A DNA stretch of 64,000 bases. Origin: Flavobacterium weaverense (lineage in GTDB: Bacteria; Bacteroidota; Bacteroidia; Flavobacteriales; Flavobacteriaceae). Below, piece by piece: positions 1 through 7,821 of this stretch (positions are counted from its first letter, which is position 1; every line of letters starts with the position of its first letter). Location: contig NZ_REFH01000007.1 in NCBI RefSeq assembly GCF_003688495.1, positions 124,001 to 188,000 of the forward strand, read 5' to 3'. The position numbers and the translations under genes were made by a program. Under the pieces are notes generated by a model, which searched no databases, had not been told where the DNA came from, and saw nothing but the letters and a program-made list of their open reading frames with translations.

Positions 1-2
1 GG

Positions 3-1226
3 TTTTATGAAAATTATAAAGAGAATCAGAAATTTGCGGGTTACGGATTAACTCCAATTGTTATTAATGGAACAACTATAAATAGGACAGATTTGATTCG
101 TCAGAAATGGTTGGTAAATGATTTTTATGGAGCTACTTTTTCGGCAAATTATAAAGAGGAAAAGCTTAATATTATTTTTGGTGGAGGTTATAATAAATAT
201 GAAGGAAATCACTTTGGAAGAATTATTTGGGCGCGCTATGCTTCAAAATCAGAATTAGACGATCATTATTATGATGATTCTGCTACTAAAACTGATGAAA
301 ATATTTTTGCAAAAGCAAACTATCAAATCACTGAAAAGTTAAATTTATACGGAGATTTGCAAGTTAGAAATGTTCATTATAAAGCCAATAATGCCGAAGC
401 TGGTTTAGTCAATGACAACTTCAATTTCTTTAATCCTAAAGCGGGTTTAAATTATGAACTCAACCCTAAAAACGCCTTGTATTTTTCATATGCAAGAGCG
501 AATCGCGAACCAAATAGAAACGATTATGAAAACGGAAGTCCGAGGCCAGAAAAACTAAATGATTTTGAATTAGGAATGCGTCATGTGGATTCAAAATTAA
601 AATTGAATGCTAATGTGTATTACATGGCTTACAAGGATCAATTGACCGTTACTGGAGCTTTAGACGATGTAGGAGCACCAATTCGTGAAAACAGTGGCGA
701 TAGTTACCGTTTAGGAATTGAACTTGATGCGACAATTTCGATTTTAAACAATTTATTTATTAGACCAAACGTAACCATTAGTTCGAATAAAAATAAAGAT
801 TTTTTCTTTAAAAGAGATGGTGTCTTAACATCATTAGGCGATACTAATATTGCTTTTTCACCTGATTTTATTGCAGGAAATATTGTGAGCTTTGTGCCAA
901 CAAAAAATCTTCAAATATCATTTTTATCGAAATATGTTGGTGAGCAATACATGGCAAATATTGATGCCGAAGGCTCTAAGCTTAAATCCTATTTTACAAA
1001 TGATTTGAATGTTTCGTATGAGTTTACTCCAAAAGCGGTTTTCAAATCAATTTATCTTTCAGCTTTAGTGAACAACATCTTTGACTATAAATACATTTCT
1101 AATGGTTTCTTCTATACTTTCGATGATGATGAATCTAATCCTCCAGCTATTGCTACATTTGAAGGAGCAGGTTATTATCCTCAAGCAGGAATTAACTTTT
1201 TAGTAGGATTAACTTTGAAATTTTAA
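3..1226 (+). CDS. TonB-dependent receptor, C-terminal part (cut by window edge)
   Basis: The frame is open from base 3, so the N-terminal plug domain and most of the gene lie outside the window. What remains, about 407 residues, is rich in alternating aromatic and polar beta strands, with asparagine-rich turns. It ends in a short strand with a terminal Phe (LVGLTLKF), the usual signature of an outer-membrane beta barrel. The region NPKAGLNYELNPKNALYFSYARANREPNR matches the conserved strand and loop pattern of TonB-dependent receptors; in families of this kind the barrel imports siderophores, cobalamin or other ligands with energy from TonB-ExbBD. The ligand cannot be told from this part. A strong terminator follows 15 bases after the stop. 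The first Met-like codon of the frame, TTG at 93, is internal and not a start. Confidence 0.85.
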   Translation, partial: FYENYKENQKFAGYGLTPIVINGTTINRTDLIRQKWLVNDFYGATFSANYKEEKLNIIFGGGYNKYEGNHFGRIIWARYASKSELDDHYYDDSATKTDENIFAKANYQITEKLNLYGDLQVRNVHYKANNAEAGLVNDNFNFFNPKAGLNYELNPKNALYFSYARANREPNRNDYENGSPRPEKLNDFELGMRHVDSKLKLNANVYYMAYKDQLTVTGALDDVGAPIRENSGDSYRLGIELDATISILNNLFIRPNVTISSNKNKDFFFKRDGVLTSLGDTNIAFSPDFIAGNIVSFVPTKNLQISFLSKYVGEQYMANIDAEGSKLKSYFTNDLNVSYEFTPKAVFKSIYLSALVNNIFDYKYISNGFFYTFDDDESNPPAIATFEGAGYYPQAGINFLVGLTLKF

Positions 1227-1240
1227 TTGAAAATTTTTAT

Positions 1241-1283
1241 TAAAAAAAAGGCTGAAAGAATTATTCTTTCAGCCTTTTTTTTA
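1241..1283. terminator. Bidirectional intrinsic terminator
   Basis: AAAAAAGGCTGAAAGAAT pairs with ATTCTTTCAGCCTTTTTT around a very small loop, with A and T tracts on both sides. It serves the receptor gene on the plus strand and the lipoprotein gene on the minus strand, which converge here. The lipoprotein stop codon lies at its edge. Confidence 0.9.
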
Positions 1284-1694
1284 ATTATAAACTCGTAAAA
1301 CTGTACCGTTAACTTCTACTCGATATTGTTTCAACGGATATTGTAATTTTCCTTGTCCGGTAAATAAACTGTATTCTTCACTATCGCATGCACAGACAGC
1401 ATTTATTCCTTTAATAGTCATTGTGGAGCAAGATGCTAAAGTTTGATTGGGACATGCGGCATCAAATGCATTGTAACCGCTTCCAGTATTAAAAACGATG
1501 ACGCCACGAACTCCTTTCCCAGTTATTAAAACAGCATTGCTAATAAATTTTAAATTGGAGTATTCTGGTAAATTTAAGTTGAGGTCTATAAGCACAGAGT
1601 AATTAGGTAAGTAAGGATTAGTATTCTTAAAACCAGAATCGCTGCACGAAAAAAGTAGAGGGAAAATTAAGAAAAAGAAGGAATATTTTTTCAT
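1281..1694 (-). CDS. Lipoprotein with a degenerate Rieske-like domain
   Basis: A 137-residue lipoprotein. The signal peptide ends in the lipobox LFSC with Cys17 as the acylation site. Residues about 75-135 read like a Rieske [2Fe-2S] domain: a first box around Cys81-Pro-Asn83 with Cys89, a second box Cys101-Ala-Cys103-Asp104-Ser, then a beta strand run ending KQYRVEVNG. In classical bc1-type Rieske proteins the boxes are C-x-H...C and C-x-C-H, where the two His bind one iron and the second Cys of each box forms a disulfide. Here all four cysteines are kept but both His positions are Asn and Asp, so a normal Rieske cluster is unlikely. Function unknown. It is monocistronic and converges on the receptor gene. 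Confidence 0.7.
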   Translation of the reverse strand: MKKYSFFFLIFPLLFSCSDSGFKNTNPYLPNYSVLIDLNLNLPEYSNLKFISNAVLITGKGVRGVIVFNTGSGYNAFDAACPNQTLASCSTMTIKGINAVCACDSEEYSLFTGQGKLQYPLKQYRVEVNGTVLRVYN

Positions 1695-1793
1695 TTTAAA
1701 ATAGTGTCAAAGTATTAGCGAAACAAATTTAATTTATTTAACTTTGAATTATATATGATTAACATATATTTATAGACGAAAAAAAAATAATAG

Positions 1794-1801
1794 TATCTTT
1801 G
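1794..1801 (+). promoter_or_regulatory. greA promoter, -7 element
   Basis: TATCTTTG fits the Bacteroidota -7 consensus TAnnTTTG exactly. No clear TTG is seen at -33. Transcription would begin around 1806-1810, immediately before the leader hairpin. Confidence 0.65.
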
Positions 1802-1809
1802 TGGAAACA

Positions 1810-1834
1810 AATCCCGTCCCGATGGGATTTTTTC
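1810..1834 (+). promoter_or_regulatory. Terminator-like hairpin in the greA leader
   Basis: AATCCC (1810-1815) pairs with GGGATT (1824-1829) around an 8-base loop and is followed directly by a T run (1828-1833). It lies between the greA promoter and the start codon, so it would form at the very 5' end of the mRNA. It has the shape of an intrinsic terminator or attenuator; a role in mRNA 5'-end stabilisation is the alternative. Confidence 0.6.
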
Positions 1835-1856
1835 TATTTATATAAATAAGGAAGTT

Positions 1857-2333
1857 ATGAGTACAGTATCGTATTACAGCGCAGATGGGTTAAAGAAATT
1901 AAGGGAAGAGTTGGATTATTTGAAGAGTGTAATGCGTCCAAAAGCCTCTGCAGATATTGCTGAAGCAAGAGATAAAGGTGATCTTTCTGAAAATGCTGAG
2001 TACGATGCAGCAAAAGAAGCTCAAGGAATGCTAGAAATGCGCATTGCTAAATTAGAAGAGGTGCATTCAAATGCTCGCTTAATTGATGAAACGCATTTAG
2101 ATCTTTCTAAAGTGTTAGTTTTATCGATTGTGAAGATTAAAAATCAAACTAACGGCATGGAGATGAAATATACTCTTGTTGCTGAAAATGAAGCCGATTT
2201 AAAAGCTGGAAAAATCTCAGTTACTTCACCTATTGGTAAAGGTTTACTTGGAAAATCTGTGGGAGAAGTTGCTGAAATTACAGTTCCAAACGGAGTTTTG
2301 AAATTTGAAATTTTAGAAATTACAAGAGACTAA
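1857..2333 (+). CDS. greA: Transcription elongation factor GreA
   Basis: 158 residues, the usual length for GreA, which rescues backtracked RNA polymerase by stimulating cleavage of the nascent transcript in the secondary channel. The N-terminal coiled coil (about 10-75) carries the tip signature GDLSENAEYDAAKE, with acidic tip residues Asp42 and Glu45 that would help hold the catalytic magnesium. The C-terminal FKBP-like domain has the typical end SPIGKGLLGKSVGEVAEI. ATG start follows a weak GGAAG sequence. It is first in a two-gene unit with the HIT gene 34 bases downstream. Its own leader bears a terminator-like hairpin, which could let elongation efficiency feed back on its expression. 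Confidence 0.97.
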   Translation: MSTVSYYSADGLKKLREELDYLKSVMRPKASADIAEARDKGDLSENAEYDAAKEAQGMLEMRIAKLEEVHSNARLIDETHLDLSKVLVLSIVKIKNQTNGMEMKYTLVAENEADLKAGKISVTSPIGKGLLGKSVGEVAEITVPNGVLKFEILEITRD

Positions 2334-2367
2334 ATAGCTTTATTTTAACCAAAAAATTATTTTTTAA

Positions 2368-2757
2368 ATGTCAAGTATTTTTACTAAAATAGTCAATAAA
2401 GAAATTCCTTGCTATAAGATAGCAGAGGATGATAATTTTTTAGCATTTCTTGATGTAAATCCGAATGCCAAAGGACATACGCTTTGTATTCCAAAAAAAG
2501 AAATCGATAAGATTTTTGAAATGGAAGAGGATTTATATGTTGGATTGATGCAATTTTCACGAAAAATTGCTATTGCTTTAGAAAAATCAGTTCCCTGCAA
2601 GCGAGTAGGAATGGCGGTCGTTGGGCTCGAAGTGCCACATGCTCATGTACATTTGATTCCATTAAATGAAATGGATGAAATGCGTTTTCAAAATAAAGTA
2701 TCACTGACAAAAGAAGAATTTGAAGCGTTAGCTCAAAAAATCAAAGACAATTTATAA
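2368..2757 (+). CDS. HIT family nucleotide-binding hydrolase
   Basis: 129 residues with the histidine triad His91-Ala-His93-Val-His95-Leu-Ile-Pro near the C-terminus; in this family the middle His attacks the alpha phosphate of a nucleotide conjugate. The N-terminal part SIFTKIVNKEIPCYKIAED and the segment FLDVNPNAKGHTLCIPK are typical of the Hint branch, which hydrolyses AMP-lysine or other purine nucleoside phosphoramidates. Physiological substrate unknown. It follows greA by 34 bases and ends in its own terminator, so it is probably co-transcribed with greA, as in many Bacteroidota. Confidence 0.93.
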   Translation: MSSIFTKIVNKEIPCYKIAEDDNFLAFLDVNPNAKGHTLCIPKKEIDKIFEMEEDLYVGLMQFSRKIAIALEKSVPCKRVGMAVVGLEVPHAHVHLIPLNEMDEMRFQNKVSLTKEEFEALAQKIKDNL

Positions 2758-2775
2758 ATAAAAATTTATTTTTTT

Positions 2776-2830
2776 AATTCCACAAATTTGGTAATCATTT
2801 ATCTGAGTTTGTGGAATTTTTTTATTTTGA
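2776..2830 (+). terminator. Terminator of greA-HIT
   Basis: AATTCCACAAA (2776-2786) pairs with TTTGTGGAATT (2808-2818), an 11-base stem with a 21-base loop followed by a T-rich run. Its position shows that an in-frame ATG at 2788 cannot be the start of the next gene. Confidence 0.85.
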
Positions 2831-2835
2831 ACATT

Positions 2836-3732
2836 ATGAAAAAGCTATTATTTTTAGTTTTTATATTAATTTCTTTTTTGGCATTTAGTCAAGAAAAGAG
2901 TAGTCATAATTATTACTGGAATGAATACGAAGTGCATGAAGCAATAGTTGGTGCTGCTAATTGCTATGTTAGAGAATTGCCCTCTGTACAATCGCGATCA
3001 TTAGATTCTTTGCAAGTGGGTAAAAAGATAAAAGTGCTAAAAACGACAGGCAATGATTTAAATATTAAAGGTCTAAATGTGTCTTGGGTCGAAATAGAAT
3101 ATGAAAATAATTCAGGAAAATTAACTAAAGGATATTTGTGGAAAGGCTTTGTAGCACTTGGATATTTTAAAAAAGACAATTTTACTTATCTCACGCTGAT
3201 AGATAAAATTGAAACTAAAAAGGAATCGGAAGATTACGAAATTAGTAATGTTACAATTTCAGTAAAAATTTTAGACGAAAACAATACTCTTGTCGGTCAA
3301 AAAACCGTATTAAAACCTCTTGGAGGAAGCTTTTACTTTCAAAATAAAACTATTGGAAATTTAGGTTTAGCTAATTTATTAGATATTTATAGGATCAATT
3401 TTAGCGGCGAAGCTTGTGGTATTCCAACACTATACTACTATTTTGGTTGGAACGGAAATGCTTTTTTAGAATTACCAGAAAAAAGAGAAGTAAGTGATGC
3501 AGGTGTTTATTACTATGTTGAAAATTTTATATTTCCAAAAGAAGCTGGTGGAAAACCTGATTTAATACTTAAAAATATTGAAGAAGGTGAATACGATCAA
3601 AATGAAGGTGAAAATAATAATTATGTTTTAGATGTTTCTAAGTGGACAGAAACTTTCAAATGGACTGGCGAGAAAGCCGTTTTTATTTCAAAATCAAAGC
3701 CAATTAAATCGAAAAGTAAACAAACTAATTAA
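2836..3732 (+). CDS. Secreted protein with bacterial SH3 domain
   Basis: 298 residues from the ATG at 2836, which directly precedes a clean signal peptide (MKKLLFLVFILISFLAFSQ, cleavage after SQ). The frame extends 16 codons upstream, but that start lies inside the terminator hairpin of the previous gene and is rejected. Residues about 40-105 (NCYVRELPSVQSRSLDSLQ to GYLWKGFVAL) look like a bacterial SH3 domain; such domains often bind peptidoglycan or mediate protein contacts. The remaining 190 residues are beta-rich (for example ISVKILDENNTLVGQKTVLK) and not recognised. Probably periplasmic or outer-surface. It is followed by another secreted protein, a transglutaminase-like one. Exact role unknown. 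Confidence 0.75.
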   Translation: MKKLLFLVFILISFLAFSQEKSSHNYYWNEYEVHEAIVGAANCYVRELPSVQSRSLDSLQVGKKIKVLKTTGNDLNIKGLNVSWVEIEYENNSGKLTKGYLWKGFVALGYFKKDNFTYLTLIDKIETKKESEDYEISNVTISVKILDENNTLVGQKTVLKPLGGSFYFQNKTIGNLGLANLLDIYRINFSGEACGIPTLYYYFGWNGNAFLELPEKREVSDAGVYYYVENFIFPKEAGGKPDLILKNIEEGEYDQNEGENNNYVLDVSKWTETFKWTGEKAVFISKSKPIKSKSKQTN

Positions 3733-3901
3733 AATTTACTTCTATGTATCTACTTCTTTTCAATACGAATGGTGAAAATAGAAACTCGAAATTTTAATTC
3801 CTAGGGTCGAGATTTAGCAAATAAAACAAACTGGTATGGTTTTCGTTTAAAGGAATAAGGTATGTAATTTTTGCATTTTAATTTTTAGAATACTCTTCTA
3901 C

Positions 3902-5074
3902 ATGAAAAAGACTTTAATACTCTTTACTTTATTATTTACTATTTTAAGCTTTGGGCAATCTCCAAATAAATTTGAAGCAGTTGATGCTAAAATGATTATT
4001 ATTCCGGCTCGTTCAGCAGTAAGAACTGATGGAATTGCTAGTTATATTAATGATAATTTCAAGTCAGAAAGTGATAAGATTAGAGCAGCTTTTTTTTGGA
4101 CTGCATCAAATATTAGTTACGATGTTTCAAATATGTACTCCGTGAAGTATGATGAAACCGTTCAAGATAAAATTGCACGCACATTAAAATCTAAAAAAGG
4201 AGTCTGTTCTAACTACGCTGAAGTTTTAAATGATATTACAAAAAAGATTGGGATTCAATCTCATATAATTGAAGGTTATAATAAACAAAACGGTAAGATA
4301 ACAAATCTAGCTCATGCTTGGACGGCAGCAAAAGTTGATAATAAGTGGTGTTTATTTGATGCGACTTGGGGTTCAGGATATGTTAATAATGGACGATTTT
4401 CCAAAAAACTAAATGATGCTTATTTTAAAGCGGATCCTAATCAATTAATTTCATCACATATTCCATTTGATTATTTGTGGCAATTTTTAAATTATCCTAT
4501 AACTAATAGTGAGTTTTATGAAGGAAAAGTTCAAATTAATAAGTCTAAAAAATATTTTGATTTCAAAAATGAAATCACCAAATACAATTCTTTGCCAGAG
4601 ACAGACCAACTATTTGAATCCGCTCAAAGGATAGAGAAAAACGGTTTAAAGAATGCAATGATTGTCGAACGTTATGAATTTAAAAAGGGCAAATTAGCGT
4701 CTATTCGGAAGAATAATAATATTGAAAAGTTAAATGCTTTAGTAAACGAAATGAATTACGCTGTTGCGATGCTGAATGATTTTATACACTATAGAAACAA
4801 TAAATTCAAACCTACTTTTTCTGATAATGAAATCAGTAATATGATTGCTGCGCCAAAAGAAAAACTTTTGAAGTGCCAAAAAGAAATTTACGAAATAGGG
4901 GATGTTGGTAATGCAAACGCAGCGAACTTTTCATTAATAAAGAAAACATTGAATAAGACTTTGGCGCAAGCCGAAGAACATGATGCATTTGTAAAAGAAT
5001 ATTTGGGCAAGTCAAAATTAATTAGAAAAACAATGTTTTCTAAAATGTCTTTTGCTACGAGTAGATTAAAATAA
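3902..5074 (+). CDS. Secreted transglutaminase-like cysteine protease-fold protein
   Basis: 390 residues with a signal peptide (MKKTLILFTLLFTILSFGQ). Residues about 58-160 form a transglutaminase core with an intact catalytic triad: Cys102 in KKGVCSNYAEV, His138 in AHAWTAA and Asp153 in CLFDATWG. The spacing and the preceding helix (IRAAFFWTASNISYD) fit the bacterial TgpA/Cyk3-like branch, whose members may act as peptidases or peptide cross-linkers. The C-terminal 200 residues are helical and unassigned. The gene overlaps the convergent histidine kinase gene tail-to-tail by 9 bases, so no terminator separates them. Substrate unknown. Confidence 0.85.
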   Translation: MKKTLILFTLLFTILSFGQSPNKFEAVDAKMIIIPARSAVRTDGIASYINDNFKSESDKIRAAFFWTASNISYDVSNMYSVKYDETVQDKIARTLKSKKGVCSNYAEVLNDITKKIGIQSHIIEGYNKQNGKITNLAHAWTAAKVDNKWCLFDATWGSGYVNNGRFSKKLNDAYFKADPNQLISSHIPFDYLWQFLNYPITNSEFYEGKVQINKSKKYFDFKNEITKYNSLPETDQLFESAQRIEKNGLKNAMIVERYEFKKGKLASIRKNNNIEKLNALVNEMNYAVAMLNDFIHYRNNKFKPTFSDNEISNMIAAPKEKLLKCQKEIYEIGDVGNANAANFSLIKKTLNKTLAQAEEHDAFVKEYLGKSKLIRKTMFSKMSFATSRLK

Positions 5075-6220
5075 TTCATTTTTTTTCAGTCTTACTTGGA
5101 ATGTTGTGCCTTTTCCAATTTCGGAATGTAGAACTTTGATAGTTCCTTTATGATATTCCTCAACAATTCTTTTTGTTAATGAAAGTCCTAATCCCCAACC
5201 TCTTTTTTTAGTGGTAAAGCCAGGTTCAAATATGCTTTTAAATTGTTTCTTGTGGATTCCCGCGCCCGTGTCAGTAACTTTAATATTTACATAATCAGCT
5301 TCGTCTTCAATTTCTAAAGCTAATTTACCTTTTCCCTTCATGGCATCAATTGCATTTTTAACTAGGTTTTCAATAGTCCAACTGTGTAATGTGGGATTCA
5401 AAGAAACTAGTATGGGAGATTGCGGTGCTTTAAACGAAAACTCAATTTGTTTAGAAAAACGAGATTGTAAATAATCGTAAGACTGTAGCGTTTCTTCAAC
5501 GATATCCTTAGTTTCTAATTTTGGTTCTGATCCTATTTTAGAGAAACGATCGGTTATGGTTTGCAAGCGCTCAATGTCTTTCTCAATTTCCAGTGTGGTG
5601 CTTTCATCCACATCTTCAGATTTTAGTATTTCGACCCAGCCTATTAGTGATGATAAAGGTGTTCCTATTTGGTGTGCTGTTTCTTTAGCCATTCCTGCCC
5701 AAAGTTTGTTTTGAGTGGCCATTTTAGTACTTCGATAAAAGTTATAAACTAAACTACCAAAAAGAACTATAATAAGCACTAAAGCAATGGGATAATATTT
5801 TAGTTTATTGAGTAATGCTGAATTGCCGTAATAGAGTTTTTGAAACTTACCAGCAACGTACTCTATAACGATTGGTTCGTTTTCACTTTTTAAATCGTGC
5901 AGGAAGTTCATTGCTTTTTGATTGTCCTTCACAATGACCTCATCTACATTTACGGTATTTATTATGCTGTCATTCTCCGTAAGGATGATAGGAATAGAAG
6001 TATTATTACTGAAAATTTGAAGCGGAAGCTCCACATCTGTATTTTCTCCAGCATTAATGAAAGTTTTTTGTGCTTTAGCCCAAAGATTCATTTTCAATCG
6101 CTCTTCATTTTTGAAAATTTGAAAAAAGGTGTAAGTATTCCAAAGAATTAGCGAAATGATTAAAAAAGAGGCGAAAATAATAGCCCAGCGGGTTGTGTCT
6201 CTTCGGTCAGAAAACTGCAT
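5066..6220 (-). CDS. Membrane-bound sensor histidine kinase
   Basis: 384 residues. Transmembrane segments at about 12-35 and 143-163 enclose a periplasmic sensor of roughly 105 residues. The cytoplasmic part has the phosphoacceptor His183 in the H box KETAHQIGTPLSSLIGW, and a full HATPase domain with the N box ENLVKNAIDAM, G1 box DTGAGI, F-box FEPGFTTKK and G2 box GWGLGLSLTKRI. It is therefore a complete HisKA-type kinase. No response regulator gene is adjacent, making it an orphan whose partner and signal are unknown. A near-consensus -7 element TATATTTA lies upstream on the minus strand. Confidence 0.92.
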   Translation of the reverse strand: MQFSDRRDTTRWAIIFASFLIISLILWNTYTFFQIFKNEERLKMNLWAKAQKTFINAGENTDVELPLQIFSNNTSIPIILTENDSIINTVNVDEVIVKDNQKAMNFLHDLKSENEPIVIEYVAGKFQKLYYGNSALLNKLKYYPIALVLIIVLFGSLVYNFYRSTKMATQNKLWAGMAKETAHQIGTPLSSLIGWVEILKSEDVDESTTLEIEKDIERLQTITDRFSKIGSEPKLETKDIVEETLQSYDYLQSRFSKQIEFSFKAPQSPILVSLNPTLHSWTIENLVKNAIDAMKGKGKLALEIEDEADYVNIKVTDTGAGIHKKQFKSIFEPGFTTKKRGWGLGLSLTKRIVEEYHKGTIKVLHSEIGKGTTFQVRLKKNELF

Positions 6221-6361
6221 AAATAGAATTTTGAGGTATAAATATAACGAATTTAATACGGAAGTATTTTAGTATCAGTTAAAGTATTTTATTTTGGAAA
6301 AAAGGAATAAATTTTTAATTCGATTTGTGACTTTGGACCTCTTAAATTTAATTCATTTGCC

Positions 6362-6369
6362 TACTTTTG
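6362..6369 (+). promoter_or_regulatory. Promoter of the flavin reductase gene, -7 element
   Basis: TACTTTTG matches TAnnTTTG exactly, 26 bases before the ATG at 6396. A TTG at 6333-6335 is 26 bases upstream, further than the usual -33 spacing, so only the -7 element is firm. Confidence 0.6.
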
Positions 6370-6395
6370 TAACCCTAAGCGCTAAATTTAAAAGT

Positions 6396-7271
6396 ATGAT
6401 TACAGTTGATCCTAAAACTATAGAAACGGCAAAATTACAAGGATATTTGCAAGGATCTGTTGGCCCTAGACCTATTGCTTTTGCTAGTACAATGGACGTT
6501 AATGGGAATCCAAATGTATCTCCTTTTAGTTTTTTTAATGTGTTCAGTGCAAATCCGCCCATCCTTATTTTTTCGCCGGCTCGACGCGTTCGCGATAACT
6601 CTATTAAACACACTTTAATAAATGCTGAAGCTACTGGCGAAGTGGTAATAAATGTGGTTAATTATGATATGGTACAGCAAATTTCACTTGCGAGTACGGA
6701 GTATGCTGAAGGGATTGATGAATTTATAAAATCAGGTTTAACGCCTGTGCCTTCAGAAGTTGTAAAACCTTTTAGAGTAAAAGAATCGCCTGTTCAGTTT
6801 GAGTGTAAAGTAACGCAGATTATGGCTCTTGGTACAGAAGGTGGAGCAGGAAATTTAATCCTTTGCGAAGTAGTACGAATTCATATTGATGAAAGTGTTT
6901 TAGATGAAAAAGGAGGGATTGATCAACATAAAATTGATTTAGTGTCCAGACTAGGAGGAAATTGGTACTCTAGATCGAATCAAGGACTTTTTGAAGTGCC
7001 TAAACCTTTAACTACGTTAGGTATTGGCGTTGATGCTATTCCAGCTCAAATAAAGCAAAGTAAGGTGTTTGACGGAAACGATTTAGGTATGCTTGGAAAT
7101 GTAGAAGCCTTGCCAACTGCCGAAGAAATTACTATATTTGTAAAAGAAAATTTTGAAGTAAAAGGGGTGTTGAGTGCTGATGATGAAGAGAAAAAATACC
7201 AGTTAGCGAAAGAATATCTGAATAAAAATGAAGTGATAACTGCATGGAAAGTGCTTTTATCTAAAAAATAA
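6396..7271 (+). CDS. Flavin reductase family protein (FMN-binding split barrel)
   Basis: 291 residues from the ATG at 6396. The frame is open further upstream, but a promoter lies inside that extension and the family begins at MITVDPKTIETAKLQGYLQG. The N-terminal domain carries the family hallmarks GPRPIAFASTMDVNGNPNVS and FSFFNVFSANPPILIFSP, which build the FMN pocket of flavin-reductase-like split barrels; such proteins reduce or carry FMN, often for a partner oxygenase. The C-terminal about 90 residues are a helical tail common in Bacteroidota members. No partner oxygenase is nearby. The DUF3127 gene follows after 28 bases and is likely co-transcribed. Confidence 0.88.
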   Translation: MITVDPKTIETAKLQGYLQGSVGPRPIAFASTMDVNGNPNVSPFSFFNVFSANPPILIFSPARRVRDNSIKHTLINAEATGEVVINVVNYDMVQQISLASTEYAEGIDEFIKSGLTPVPSEVVKPFRVKESPVQFECKVTQIMALGTEGGAGNLILCEVVRIHIDESVLDEKGGIDQHKIDLVSRLGGNWYSRSNQGLFEVPKPLTTLGIGVDAIPAQIKQSKVFDGNDLGMLGNVEALPTAEEITIFVKENFEVKGVLSADDEEKKYQLAKEYLNKNEVITAWKVLLSKK

Positions 7272-7299
7272 TTAGAGCCAAACAATTAAAATAGAGAAG

Positions 7300-7677
7300 A
7301 TGGAAGTTACAGGAAAAATTAAAATGATTGATCAAACTAAAGAAGTTGGATCTGGAGGTTTCAAAAAAAGAGACATAGTTGTTACAACTGATGAGCAATA
7401 TCCACAGCATATTCTAGTTCAATTTGTTCAGGACAAATGCGATTTATTAAATGGTTTCCAAGTAGGTCAACCAGTTAAAATCGATATCAATTTAAGAGGT
7501 AGAGAATGGACAAATCCACAAGGAGAAACTGTTTATTTTAATACCATTCAAGGATGGAGAATTTCGCAAGCTCAAGGTGATGCACCAGCTGCTCAAATGC
7601 CTCCTATGCCTGCAGCACAAGCATTTGCTCCAGCAACAAATTTAAATGAAGAAGAAGCAGACGATTTGCCATTCTAA
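7300..7677 (+). CDS. DUF3127 OB-fold protein with SSB-like C-terminal tip
   Basis: 125 residues of the Bacteroidota DUF3127 family. Residues 1-90 (MEVTGKIKMIDQTKEVGSGG to NTIQGWRISQ) have the strand pattern of an OB fold, including the SSB-like motif REWTNPQGETVYFNTIQGWR. A short Ala/Pro/Met linker (about 93-112) leads to the acidic tip NEEEADDLPF. This closely resembles the conserved C-terminal tip of single-stranded DNA-binding proteins (DDDIPF), which docks replication and repair partners. I infer a nucleic-acid-binding protein that may compete for SSB partners; this is not established. It sits in an operon with a flavin reductase and ends at a terminator. Confidence 0.8.
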   Translation: MEVTGKIKMIDQTKEVGSGGFKKRDIVVTTDEQYPQHILVQFVQDKCDLLNGFQVGQPVKIDINLRGREWTNPQGETVYFNTIQGWRISQAQGDAPAAQMPPMPAAQAFAPATNLNEEEADDLPF

Positions 7678-7702
7678 TATAAAATTTGTAGAAATTTATA
7701 GA

Positions 7703-7753
7703 AACCAAATTCCATATTTAGCTTGTCTGAAAATGGTATTTGGTTTTTTTTTC
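7703..7753 (+). terminator. Terminator after DUF3127 gene
   Basis: AACCAAAT-T-CCAT (7703-7714) pairs with ATGG-T-ATTTGGTT (7733-7745) with a single T-T mismatch, followed by a long T tract. Confidence 0.85.
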
Positions 7754-7821
7754 GTTTTGATAATCTTTACAATTGTGATTGCTATTGATTCTCATATTTT
7801 TAATTATGGTTACTGCTGAAA

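Noticed and set aside
2808..2829. Possible promoter TTG...TTATTTTG before the SH3 gene
   Set aside because: The -7 has one mismatch and the spacing is only 10 bases, well below the usual 17-20.
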